Shown in pieces: positions 1 to 5,223 of a DNA stretch of 5,329 bases. The stretch lies in the NCBI GenBank assembly GCA_002315535.1, contig DCHA01000044.1, positions 3,174 to 8,502 on the forward strand, read 5' to 3'. Source of the DNA: Firmicutes bacterium UBA1764 (GTDB taxonomy: Bacteria; Bacillota; Clostridia; Peptostreptococcales; Anaerovoracaceae). A program made the translations under genes and the position numbers. Within the stretch, counting starts at the first letter, position 1. Every line of letters begins with the position of its first letter. The notes below the pieces were generated by a model. It saw only the letters and a list, made by a program, of their open reading frames with translations, had not been told where the DNA came from and made no database searches.

Positions 1-546
1 GCTAAACAAAAGCATACAACAATGTATATAGTAAAGGGTGCTGTGATTGCTGGTCTTTATATAGGGCTTTCAATGCTTTTCTATGGAATTTCATTTGAAA
101 TTGTCCAGTTCAGAATTTCTGAAATACTTGTTGCGCTCATCTTCTTTGAGCCGGCAGCACTGCCGGGTCTTTGCATAGGCTGCTTCATTACAGATCTGCT
201 TGGACCAGGAGGATTTTATGATGCAGTATTTGGTACATGCGCAACAGGCTTTGGTCTTTACTGCGTAAAATGGTACTGCAGTCATAACGGAAAAGCTCCA
301 ATTGGGCTTGCCCTTTATGCATTTCTTAATGCATTTATGATTTCACTTGAGCTTAGCTATAGCGCTTCTCTTGCAACAGATAAGGGAGTACTTGTTATCT
401 TCCTTTGGGTATTGCTTGGCGAAGCAGTTACAGCAGTCGGCGGTGGATCAGCACTATATTATCTCTTGAGAAAACGTTGGAAGGATATTGTCGGTGAGAC
501 AGCGAAGAGTGAAGAAGAGGAGTTTATTCCTACAACTCTGCAGTAA
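1..546 (+). CDS. queT: QueT-family transporter, substrate-binding (S) component of an ECF transporter (5' end off the window)
   Basis: Probable membrane substrate-binding subunit of an energy-coupling-factor transporter that takes up a queuosine precursor such as preQ1; it would work with shared EcfA/A'/T subunits encoded elsewhere. Counting from the ATG at 22, the protein is strongly hydrophobic, with about five or six membrane segments. It carries the family-typical stretch SFEIVQFRISE (residues 24-34), the PGLCIGCFITDL and GGFYDAVFGT block (48-72) and GEAVTAVGGG (133-142). It ends in a charged tail rich in Glu. The frame stays open from base 1 to base 22 and no ribosome binding site precedes the ATG at 22, so I infer that the true start lies a few codons upstream, outside the window; ATG 22 is the alternative. 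A preQ1 riboswitch, common ahead of queT, would also be out of view. Family call is firm; ligand is inferred from family. Confidence 0.87.
   Translation, partial: AKQKHTTMYIVKGAVIAGLYIGLSMLFYGISFEIVQFRISEILVALIFFEPAALPGLCIGCFITDLLGPGGFYDAVFGTCATGFGLYCVKWYCSHNGKAPIGLALYAFLNAFMISLELSYSASLATDKGVLVIFLWVLLGEAVTAVGGGSALYYLLRKRWKDIVGETAKSEEEEFIPTTLQ
479..485 (+). promoter_or_regulatory. Ribosome binding site for trmB inside queT
   Basis: GGAAGGA lies 8 nt before the GTG at 494. It is the only good Shine-Dalgarno match ahead of a usable start codon in the trmB frame, and so it decides the start in favour of GTG 494 (or the TTG at 488, which sits too close). Confidence 0.6.
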
Positions 547-1201
547 CTATATATTTATCGGGGCGCCCGACCAGAGGAATCCGTACGAGCAGGATGTAAA
601 GCCTGCAGGGGATTTGCCAAAGCAGCCATACATCAAAGAGACTTTCAAGGAAAGCAATGGCATTCCAGTTGATAAACCCTTGTATCTTGAGATAGGCTCC
701 GGAAAGGGCCGCTTTATCACAGAGCTTGCGGCAAAGAATCCGGGGAGTTTTTATCTGGCCTGCGAGGGCGGACTGAACATTAACGTTCGCATACTCCAGA
801 AGGCTCAGGAGCTTGGCCTTGATAATTTAAAGGTTATTACAGAATATATAACAATACCAACAGAGTGGTTTCCGGAAAACAGCCTGGACGGAATATATCT
901 TAACTTCAGCGATCCGTGGCCAAAGGACAGGCACGCGCACAGGCGTCTTACCTATCACAAGATGCTCGAGGGCTATAAAGCAGTTGCAAAGCCCGGAGCA
1001 GTCCTGCAGTTTAAAACTGATAACGACGATCTGTTCGAATGGTCTCTTACAGAGTTTGAGACCGCAGGGCTGAAGACTCTGGAAATCAGCAGGGATCTTT
1101 GGAACTCGCAGTATGCCGCTTCAAATATCATGACAGAGTACGAAGAGAAATTCGGTTCAAACGGAAAGACCATTAATTATATTAAGCTTCAGTTAAAGTA
1201 G
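494..1201 (+). CDS. trmB: tRNA (guanine-N7-)-methyltransferase TrmB
   Basis: Methylates G46 in the variable loop of tRNAs at N7 using S-adenosylmethionine; cytoplasmic. Numbering from the GTG at 494 (235 aa, near the usual length), the SAM-binding motif LYLEIGSGKGRFITELA falls at about 63-79. The family hallmark LNFSDPWPKDRHAHRRLTY follows at about 136-154, then FKTDNDDLFEWS and the C-terminal NIMTEYEEKF. I chose GTG 494 because it gives MRQRRVKK, much like the basic MRxRxxK start of TrmB proteins, and because of the site at 479-485; a TTG at 488 would add two residues. No ATG is in frame until well past the SAM motif. The start lies 53 nt inside queT, suggesting translational coupling. Residues 9-45 (cysteine and proline rich, encoded across and just past the queT end) look unlike the usual TrmB N-terminus. 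Function is firm, start moderately so. Confidence 0.9.
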   Translation: MRQRRVKKRSLFLQLCSNYIFIGAPDQRNPYEQDVKPAGDLPKQPYIKETFKESNGIPVDKPLYLEIGSGKGRFITELAAKNPGSFYLACEGGLNINVRILQKAQELGLDNLKVITEYITIPTEWFPENSLDGIYLNFSDPWPKDRHAHRRLTYHKMLEGYKAVAKPGAVLQFKTDNDDLFEWSLTEFETAGLKTLEISRDLWNSQYAASNIMTEYEEKFGSNGKTINYIKLQLK

Positions 1202-1221
1202 ATTATTTACAAGGAAAGAAA

Positions 1222-1695
1222 ATGTACTGTAAGTATTGTGGTGGACAAATAGCAGACGATTCAAGGTTTTGCTCGCATTGCGGCGCAAATCTTGCAGATA
1301 GCGCCCCGAAGGTTTCCCAGAGAATCTATCAGATGCCTCAGGAGGATTTTGACGACGAGCCTGAATATGGCTATGAGAATGAGCCGCCTATGGAAGTCAA
1401 ATCAACAATAGAGCCTGCCATCAAGCAGAAAAGAAAGCAGCCCGAAATCGAAAGACATAAGACCCAGCATGTGAAGAAGCCCCATGTTTACGGAGACTTC
1501 GGCGCAGATTTAAGCGAAAGATATCGCGAAAGACAGGCCGATCTTCGTGCGGATGCCGAAGCCCGCCGCAGCGCAGATCCTGACAAGTACGCAAGGCGCA
1601 GCGCCCGCAGAGGCCGCGGCAGAGTGGTTTTGACTGTGATAGTTGTTCTGATTGTCATTGCATGGATAATCGGAAAAATAAAAACCTTAGGGTAA
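1222..1695 (+). CDS. Zinc-ribbon protein with a C-terminal membrane anchor
   Basis: A 157-aa protein of unknown specific function. The N-terminus is a classic zinc ribbon with CxxC pairs at C3/C6 and C17/C20 (CKYCG and CSHCG), expected to bind one zinc ion. Then comes a long acidic and later basic, probably disordered region (about 30-100), an Arg/Ala-rich segment (101-134) that may be helical, and one hydrophobic segment at about 135-151 with a short basic tail. The basic residues before the membrane segment suggest that the zinc ribbon stays in the cytoplasm, with the protein anchored by its C-terminus. AAGGAAAG at 1211-1218 precedes the ATG. The gene begins 20 nt after trmB and is probably in the same transcript. 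Such zinc_ribbon_2 proteins are common in Firmicutes and mostly uncharacterised; the zinc ribbon gives no indication of a catalytic activity. Confidence 0.85.
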   Translation: MYCKYCGGQIADDSRFCSHCGANLADSAPKVSQRIYQMPQEDFDDEPEYGYENEPPMEVKSTIEPAIKQKRKQPEIERHKTQHVKKPHVYGDFGADLSERYRERQADLRADAEARRSADPDKYARRSARRGRGRVVLTVIVVLIVIAWIIGKIKTLG

Positions 1696-1702
1696 GCAAT
1701 CA

Positions 1703-1731
1703 GCGATTTTTCAGCCTAGATGTGGTATAAT
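1703..1731 (+). promoter_or_regulatory. Probable extended -10 promoter ahead of the YceG-like gene and fba
   Basis: TATAAT at 1726-1731 is a perfect -10, preceded directly by TGTGG, the TRTGn extension common in Gram-positive bacteria. No good -35 lies 16-18 bp upstream (GCGATT at 1703-1708), which fits an extended -10 promoter. It sits in the gap after the zinc-ribbon gene, about 38 nt before the next ATG, so the YceG-like gene and fba could be transcribed from here independently of queT-trmB. Confidence 0.7.
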
Positions 1732-1768
1732 GTTCTATCAGCAAAGGCTAAATATAGGAGATTAGGAA

Positions 1769-2305
1769 ATGAAAAAATTTAAAGATCTGATCTATGATTA
1801 TAACGATATAGTTCTGGCGATAATTATCATCATTGTTGCCGGAGCAGTAATCTTCTGGAAGGTTTCCGATATCATGGCTTATCCAACCTTCGCAAAGAAC
1901 CAGGATAATAATACTCAGTCCGAGGTAGAAATTGATCCGTCAAGTCTTGAGAAGACAGACGTTGATCCTATCGTTGCTCCGGGAGCAGACATCGAAGGAC
2001 AGGAAGAAAACCAGGGTGGTTCAGAAACTCAGCAGGGCGGAGAATCCCAGGGACAGACCCAAAGCGGCAGCGAAACCCAGCCACAGACAGGTCTTACAAA
2101 GGACGTAAAGTTTACGGTTCCTTCAGGCTATGTAAGCTCAAAGATCGCTACAAAGCTTGAGAACGAAGGCATTTGCAAGGCAGAAGATTTTACAAGTGCA
2201 GTAACAACGCTTAATGCAGAAACCAAACTACGTGCAGGCGACTTTACAATTCCTGCAGGCAGCACGGCTGAGGATATAGTAAAAATAATCGCTAATATTA
2301 GGTAA
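1769..2305 (+). CDS. Membrane-anchored YceG/MltG-like protein lacking the lytic transglycosylase domain
   Basis: A 178-aa envelope protein. A short cytoplasmic head (MKKFKDLIYDYND) leads into one hydrophobic segment at about 12-30, likely an uncleaved signal anchor. A low-complexity Gln/Gly/Ser/Glu/Thr linker follows (about 74-108, with GSETQ twice), then a C-terminal module at about 111-178. That module reads like the N-terminal LysM-like subdomain of YceG/MltG: VKFTVPSGYVSSKIATKL, then EGICKAEDF, then LRAGDFTIPAGSTAEDIVKII. MltG cleaves nascent peptidoglycan near the membrane; full-length proteins are roughly 340 aa and carry the catalytic Glu in a second domain, absent here. No trace of a lost domain follows: fba begins 10 nt later. 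By inference it is a non-catalytic cell-wall binding or scaffold protein. AGGAG at 1756-1760 precedes the ATG by 8 nt, and a strong promoter lies just upstream. Confidence 0.78.
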   Translation: MKKFKDLIYDYNDIVLAIIIIIVAGAVIFWKVSDIMAYPTFAKNQDNNTQSEVEIDPSSLEKTDVDPIVAPGADIEGQEENQGGSETQQGGESQGQTQSGSETQPQTGLTKDVKFTVPSGYVSSKIATKLENEGICKAEDFTSAVTTLNAETKLRAGDFTIPAGSTAEDIVKIIANIR

Positions 2306-2315
2306 GGAGAATGAC

Positions 2316-3281
2316 ATGCCATTAGTAACATCAACAGAAATGTTCAAGAAAGCATATGAAGGTGGATATGCAATCGGTGCTTTTAATGTTAACAACATGG
2401 AAATAATTCAGGGAATTACAGAAGCCGCAAAGGAATGCAACGCTCCGGTAATCCTGCAGGTATCAAAGGGTGCACGTGCATATGCAAATCGTACATACCT
2501 CGTAAAGCTCGTAGAGGCTGCTGAAATCGAAACAGGTCTTCCAATCTGTCTGCACCTCGATCACGGCGACAGCTTTGAAACATGCAAGGACTGCATCGAT
2601 GACGGATTCACATCAGTTATGATCGACGCTTCCAGCAAGCCGCTTGAAGAAAACATTGCAATCACAAAGAAGGTTGTTGAATACGCTCACGCTCACGGCG
2701 TAGTTGTAGAGGCAGAGCTCGGAACACTCGCAGGCGTTGAAGACGATGTACAGGTTTCCGCAGAGGATTCTTCTTACACCAAGCCGGAGGACGTTGAAAG
2801 ATTCGTTAAGGAAACAGGCTGCGACTCTCTGGCAATTGCAATCGGAACATCACACGGTGCATTCAAGTTCAAGCCGGAGCAGTGCACAAGAAACGAGGAA
2901 GGAATACTCGTTCCGCCTCCACTCAGATTCGACATTCTCGAGGAAGTATCCAAGAGACTTCCGGGCTTCCCAATCGTTCTTCACGGATCATCATCAGTTC
3001 CACAGGAATATGTAAAGATGGTTAATGAAAACGGCGGAAACATGCCTGATGCAGTAGGCGTTCCAGAAGAGCAGCTTAGAAAGGCATCATCAATGGCAGT
3101 TTGCAAGATCAACATCGACTCCGATCTGAGACTTGCAATGACAGGAACAATTCGTCAGTTCATGAGCGAGCATCCTGACAAGTTCGACCCAAGAGAATAC
3201 TTAAAGCCGGCAAGAAACAACATCAAAGAGCTTGTAAAGCACAAGATTATCGACGTACTCGGCTGCGACAACAAAGCATAA
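2316..3281 (+). CDS. fba: Class II fructose-1,6-bisphosphate aldolase
   Basis: Reversibly splits fructose-1,6-bisphosphate into glyceraldehyde-3-phosphate and dihydroxyacetone phosphate in glycolysis and gluconeogenesis; cytoplasmic and zinc dependent. At 321 aa it fits the shorter class IIB bacterial type. Visible active-site elements are LHLDHGDSFE, with the catalytic Asp at 82 and zinc ligand His83, VEAELG (Glu134), GTSHGAFK (zinc ligand His180), VLHGSSSVP (zinc ligand His223) and the phosphate-binding KINIDSDLR (264-272). AAGGAGA at 2304-2310 overlaps the stop codon of the preceding gene and lies 5-6 nt before the ATG. Codon choice is narrow (many AAC, AAG, GAC, ATC codons), as expected of a highly expressed gene. 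Tagatose-bisphosphate aldolases belong to the same superfamily, but overall length and motifs favour fructose-bisphosphate. The gene probably shares a transcript with the YceG-like gene and ends at the hairpin at 3303-3360. Confidence 0.95.
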   Translation: MPLVTSTEMFKKAYEGGYAIGAFNVNNMEIIQGITEAAKECNAPVILQVSKGARAYANRTYLVKLVEAAEIETGLPICLHLDHGDSFETCKDCIDDGFTSVMIDASSKPLEENIAITKKVVEYAHAHGVVVEAELGTLAGVEDDVQVSAEDSSYTKPEDVERFVKETGCDSLAIAIGTSHGAFKFKPEQCTRNEEGILVPPPLRFDILEEVSKRLPGFPIVLHGSSSVPQEYVKMVNENGGNMPDAVGVPEEQLRKASSMAVCKINIDSDLRLAMTGTIRQFMSEHPDKFDPREYLKPARNNIKELVKHKIIDVLGCDNKA

Positions 3282-3292
3282 AAAGGAAAATA

Positions 3293-3321
3293 TTGACAAA
3301 TAAAAGCTCAGCATATAAACT
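3293..3321 (+). promoter_or_regulatory. Possible promoter overlapping the left arm of the fba terminator hairpin
   Basis: A consensus -35 TTGACA at 3293-3298 is followed by TATAAA at 3314-3319 (15-bp spacer) or TAAACT at 3316-3321 (17-bp spacer). The predicted transcription start, about 3326-3329, falls in the hairpin loop, a few bases before the GTG at 3334. A transcript begun there would contain only the right arm and so would not form the hairpin. The -35 is convincing; the -10 assignment is not unique. Confidence 0.45.
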
Positions 3322-3360
3322 GTAACTGTCTAAGTGTTCGGTTTAAATATGCTGAGCTTT
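3303..3360. terminator. Long inverted repeat, probable (bidirectional) terminator after fba
   Basis: Arms AAAGCTCAGCATAT (3303-3316) and ATATGCTGAGCTTT (3347-3360) are exact reverse complements of 14 bp. AAAC (3317-3320) and GTTT (3341-3344) extend the stem by 4 bp after a two-base bulge (A3345, A3346), leaving a loop of 20 nt. On the plus strand the stem ends in TTTATTAT, a weak U-tract. On the minus strand it ends in a better TTTTATTT, so it may also stop transcripts reading leftward from rsuA. It begins 21 nt after the fba stop. Confidence 0.7.
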
Positions 3361-3762
3361 ATTATGTATAAGGCTGTCAAATCAGATCTTGCGTGCCGCA
3401 TGATCCCCGATGAATGCAGCCTCGCTATTTGTATCATGGCTGTTGGGCTGGGGGGCTTTACTATCCAGCGCCTTTGCGCCGCGCTTGCCATAATGCTTTT
3501 CACCGCTCTTTTCATGGGCTTTGGCGACGCCAAGCTTTTCGCATCCCTTTGTCTTTTGATGGGCAGCTCCGTAATCAGCGTAATCGTCTGCGCCTTTATG
3601 CTCTCATTCGCATATTGCTCGGCCGCTCTGATTATTTCGCTTCTTTCGGGGAATCACTTACTCTCTCTCAAAGACAGTATTCCCTTCGCGCCCTTTATCG
3701 CGGTCCCCGCAATTAGTATTTTTATCAGTGATTTTCTAGTCTCTGCCGGAGGCTTCGTTTAG
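3334..3762 (+). CDS. Short A24-family prepilin peptidase (TadV/CpaA-like), start uncertain
   Basis: Membrane aspartic protease of the type IV prepilin peptidase family, which trims leader peptides of pilins or pseudopilins at the inner face of the membrane. Numbered from GTG 3334 (142 aa), it has the first catalytic Asp in SDLACRMIPDE (D18), the second in the GFGDAK motif (G62-D65-K67), and the family's C-terminal IPFAPFIA (116-123). Hydrophobic segments lie at about 28-42, 46-60, 74-105 and 120-136. It lacks the N-terminal methyltransferase domain of PilD/ComC. The N-terminus is short: a TAA at 3331 closes the frame, so only about 17 residues precede D18 and the first membrane segment is weak. 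No start (GTG 3334, ATG 3349, ATG 3364) has a visible ribosome binding site. No pilin or secretion genes are nearby. It could be active with a leaderless or short-leader mRNA, or a 5'-eroded copy. It overlaps rsuA tail to tail by 27 bp. Confidence 0.78.
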   Translation: MFGLNMLSFIMYKAVKSDLACRMIPDECSLAICIMAVGLGGFTIQRLCAALAIMLFTALFMGFGDAKLFASLCLLMGSSVISVIVCAFMLSFAYCSAALIISLLSGNHLLSLKDSIPFAPFIAVPAISIFISDFLVSAGGFV

Positions 3763-4509
3763 CATATCTAATTCCGCTTTGCTCAGCTCTCTGTATTCTC
3801 CGGGCCTAAGATTTGTATCCAATTCTAGCGGTCCGAAGCTGCTTCTGTGAAGCCTTAGCACAGGCTTTTCTATTGCTTCGAACATTCTCTTGACCTGGTG
3901 GAATCGGCCTTCTGTGATTATCAGCTCTACTAGCGCTGTAGGGCCATGATCCTCTATCGCGTCTGCATTTTCTCCGCGCACATTCTCCTCATTGACTTCA
4001 AGAATTCTGCACTTTGCCGGCAGGGTTGGCTTTTCGTCGCCTATATCAAGGCCCCTTTCAAGAAGGGCAATGTCCTCGTCGCTTGGGACTCCGGCAACCA
4101 AAGCCTCATAGCATTTCGGCACATGATACTTTGGTGACAGCAGCCTGTGATTGATATCACCGTCATTGGTGATAATCAGTATCCCCGTCGTATCCTTGTC
4201 GAGTCTGCCGACCGCACTTAGGTCGGTGCGCCTGTCATCGATGTAATCAAACACAGTCTTCGCATTCTTGTCCTCGTTTGCGGTGATGCAGCCGGAGGGC
4301 TTATTCAGCATGTAGTACACAAGACTTCTTGTGTCGACCGCCTCGCCCCTATAGCAAATAGCGTCAATGTCAGGATCAGCCTTTTCGTCCGCAGCCCTGC
4401 AAACATTTCCGTTCACAGAAATAAGGCCGCTTTTAACAGCCCTCTTGCATTCGCTCCGGCTGAGCAGCCCCAGCTGAGAAAATATTTTGTCTATTCTTTC
4501 CTTCGCCAT
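3736..4509 (-). CDS. rsuA: RsuA-type 16S rRNA pseudouridine synthase
   Basis: Converts a uridine in 16S rRNA (U516 in E. coli numbering) to pseudouridine during small-subunit assembly; cytoplasmic. The 257-aa protein starts with an S4 RNA-binding domain (about 1-48: RIDKIFSQLGLLSRSE, then SGLISVNG). The synthase domain follows: YYMLNKPSGCITA (65-77), the catalytic GRLDKDTTG with Asp104, LITNDGDINHRL-type core, PKCYEALV, and EGRFHQVKRMF (200-210) before LHRSSFGPLEL. YMLNKP, DTTG and the KPTLPAKCRILE stretch match RsuA better than RluB/RluE/RluF, but the exact target uridine is inferred. Residues about 172-190 form an acidic insertion between two strands. AAAGGTGG (complement of 4513-4520) precedes the ATG. 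It is divergent from the bactofilin gene, and its 3' end overlaps the prepilin peptidase gene with no terminator between them. Confidence 0.9.
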   Translation of the reverse strand: MAKERIDKIFSQLGLLSRSECKRAVKSGLISVNGNVCRAADEKADPDIDAICYRGEAVDTRSLVYYMLNKPSGCITANEDKNAKTVFDYIDDRRTDLSAVGRLDKDTTGILIITNDGDINHRLLSPKYHVPKCYEALVAGVPSDEDIALLERGLDIGDEKPTLPAKCRILEVNEENVRGENADAIEDHGPTALVELIITEGRFHQVKRMFEAIEKPVLRLHRSSFGPLELDTNLRPGEYRELSKAELDMLNEASGRD

Positions 4510-4542
4510 AGCCCACCTTTACATATAGTTTTTACTCATAAC

Positions 4543-4548
4543 ATTATA
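4543..4548 (-). promoter_or_regulatory. Possible -10 box of the rsuA promoter
   Basis: The minus strand reads TATAAT here, about 33 nt before the rsuA ATG, at a suitable distance for a promoter. No clear -35 is found 16-18 bp upstream (TTTTAA-like). The site is part of the palindrome ATTATAAT (4543-4550), so a TATAAT also reads on the plus strand. Confidence 0.45.
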
Positions 4549-4565
4549 ATGCATAACAGCCCGCT

Positions 4566-4618
4566 TTAAAACCGGCTCAAGTGTTTTACAGATAGGCATC
4601 AAAAAGAGCCGACTTTAA
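4566..4618. repeat. Imperfect inverted repeat in the rsuA-bactofilin intergenic region
   Basis: TTAAAACCGGCTC (4566-4578) and GAGCCGACTTTAA (4606-4618) pair at 11 of 13 positions, around a 27-nt centre. It could be a weak hairpin or a binding site for a regulator. No good T-run follows it on either strand, so a terminator is unlikely. The rest of the 4510-4716 gap holds the two promoters listed and no visible gene. Confidence 0.35.
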
Positions 4619-4646
4619 TCTATTTGCAAAACTGTGCATCAAATCA

Positions 4647-4675
4647 TTGCGAAACCCTTGATTTTAATGTATATT
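4647..4675 (+). promoter_or_regulatory. Probable promoter of the bactofilin operon
   Basis: TTGCGA (4647-4652) and TATATT (4670-4675) are separated by 17 bp, the ideal spacing; the matches to consensus are four of six and five of six. The region downstream to the ATG at 4717 is AT-rich and leads to the AAGGAAGG ribosome binding site at 4702-4709. Confidence 0.5.
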
Positions 4676-4716
4676 ATTAGTTAAAGCTATTATTAGAATT
4701 TAAGGAAGGTATAAGT

Positions 4717-5223
4717 ATGGCAGACGAAAAAAATAAAGCTGAATATACATGTACCAGAGTTACCCCATCAATGGTAATCACTGGCGATGTTAGTTCAAGT
4801 GACAATCTACTTGTAGAAGGTCCGGTATACGGAAACATCGACACAAGTTCAAACGTTACCGTGAAGAACCTTGTTCTCGGAAACCTGAACGCAGACAGCG
4901 CTTCTCTTGACGGGGCAAAGGTTAAGGGCGATATCAAGCTCAGCGGAACAGTTGCAATCAACGATAAGTCAATCGTAGTTGGCAGCGTAAAGTCCAATGC
5001 ACTTAAGCTTGACGGAAAGGTTCGTGGAAACATTAACGTTAACGAATCTGCTCTTCTTTCAGAATCCGCACTTCTTGTTGGCGACATTACAGCTCAGTAT
5101 GTAACCGCACAGACAGGATCAAGAATTCTCGGAAAGATTACAACAATAGGACTCAATCAGAATACTGATATTGATAAAGAATTCGATCTTGCTGAATTCA
5201 ATACAACAGGAGGTGACTTCTAA
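4717..5223 (+). CDS. Bactofilin (polymer-forming cytoskeletal protein)
   Basis: A 168-aa bactofilin (DUF583 family). These proteins fold as a small right-handed beta-helix and polymerise end to end, without nucleotide, into filaments that act as scaffolds for cell shape, envelope enzymes or surface organelles. The core, about residues 17-143, shows the expected repeated turns of short beta strands punctuated by Gly: ITGDVSSSDNLLVEG, VYGNIDTSSNVTV, LGNLNADSASLDG, VKGDIKLSG, VGSVKSNALKLDG, VRGNINV, LVGDITAQYVTA and ILGKITTI. Hydrophilic tails flank it (MADEKNKAEYTC; NQNTDIDKEFDLAEFNTTGGDF), as usual for the family. AAGGAAGG at 4702-4709 lies 7 nt before the ATG. The last codons contain the ribosome binding site of the next gene, with which it overlaps by 1 nt. 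The adjacent-pair layout recalls the two bactofilin genes (yhbE-yhbF) of Bacillus subtilis. Which process it serves cannot be seen here. Confidence 0.88.
   Translation: MADEKNKAEYTCTRVTPSMVITGDVSSSDNLLVEGPVYGNIDTSSNVTVKNLVLGNLNADSASLDGAKVKGDIKLSGTVAINDKSIVVGSVKSNALKLDGKVRGNINVNESALLSESALLVGDITAQYVTAQTGSRILGKITTIGLNQNTDIDKEFDLAEFNTTGGDF
5208..5216 (+). promoter_or_regulatory. Full-consensus ribosome binding site for the gene at 5223
   Basis: AGGAGGTGA is a perfect complement to the 3' end of 16S rRNA, 6 nt before the ATG at 5223, inside the last codons of the bactofilin gene. It is the strongest such site in the window and fixes the next gene's start. Confidence 0.85.

Noticed and set aside
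1..21. preQ1 riboswitch ahead of queT
   Set aside because: Expected from family knowledge, but the visible 21 bases are open reading frame and show no riboswitch structure; any such element would be outside the window.
2017..2095. Repetitive-looking stretch in the YceG-like gene as a tandem repeat
   Set aside because: Only a low-complexity Gln/Gly/Ser/Glu linker; GSETQ recurs twice without a fixed repeat unit at the DNA level.
2252..2280. TATAGT at 2275-2280 as a separate fba promoter
   Set aside because: There is no -35 or extended -10 at the right distance, and the position is inside the preceding coding sequence.
2737..3015. Plus-strand open frame of 92 codons inside fba
   Set aside because: It lies in a shifted frame within a well-supported, conserved aldolase gene, has no domain-like composition and no ribosome binding site.
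3414..3716. Plus-strand open frame of 100 codons inside the prepilin peptidase gene
   Set aside because: The overlapping frame carries both catalytic Asp motifs and membrane segments; this one is Arg/Ser-rich with no recognisable pattern.
4677..5087. Minus-strand open frame of 136 codons opposite the bactofilin gene
   Set aside because: It mirrors the codon pattern of the bactofilin repeats (Ser/Leu/Thr-rich), lacks a start signal and has no recognisable domain.
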